Shown: piece after piece, positions 63,986 through 64,000 of the stretch
How positions within the stretch are numbered: position 1 is the stretch's first letter
Layout: each line of letters starts with the position of its first letter
Source: Petrosia ficiformis
Lineage: Eukaryota; Porifera; Demospongiae; Haplosclerida; Petrosiidae
Direction of reading: 5' to 3'
DNA length: 64,000 nt
Assembly (NCBI GenBank): GCA_947044365.1
Contig: OX345647.1
Span: 4,280,501 to 4,344,500, forward strand
The notes under the pieces: model-generated
What the model was told of the DNA's origin: nothing
The model's database searches: none
What the model saw: the letters and a program-made list of their open reading frames with translations, nothing else
Translations under genes and position numbers: made by a program

Positions 63986-64000
63986 TTAATGTAAATTAAA

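Overview
The window is AT-rich animal DNA with intron-containing cilium-type genes, many short non-autonomous DNA transposons and tRNA-derived SINEs. The compact introns and the central protein family fit a demosponge such as Amphimedon. That is inference from gene content, since no species marker is visible.

Left edge (about 600-6860, minus strand): a ten-exon gene for a sperm-tail PG-rich (SHIPPO) repeat protein, reconstructed in one continuous frame to 450 residues. It resembles the ciliary CIMAP2/LEXM group.

Centre (about 8300-47500, plus strand): a head-to-tail array of ten single-exon genes, two of them frameshifted, plus truncated copies. All encode small secreted glycoproteins: a signal peptide, a helical stalk and a Cys-rich C-terminal domain of about 259 residues. 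The domain opens like the first subdomain of a fibrinogen-related domain (SC..I, VYCHME, GGWMRV) and then follows its own pattern (VCGRVTGYQ, HIWTFMA, DPLWDGKQCG, CCLAPGIPWFHKT, GFYDIYVK). The copies are almost identical except at four short patches, which differ in sequence and length and recur in different combinations. Three leader/promoter classes exist: A (MMYKYS), B (MxCKVIL) and C (MMCKD). In A and B the distance from TATAAAAG to ATG is invariant (53 and 51 bp). The first gene is preceded by about 6.6 near-identical 654-bp tandem repeats made of array 5' flank plus half of an inverted tRNA-like element. Pseudogene tails, an orphan promoter, swapped 3' flanks and shared variable patches show that the array is being duplicated, recombined and probably gene-converted.

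Right edge (about 49100-61300, minus strand): a 17-exon gene for an ankyrin-repeat protein with two IQ motifs and a C-terminal helix, 1008 residues, inversin-like in layout. Its introns hold MITEs, a hAT-type MITE with perfect 8-bp target duplications, a tRNA SINE and a long minisatellite.

The most notable system is the secreted variable-patch family. It looks like a candidate recognition or immune-type repertoire; the function is not shown by the sequence.
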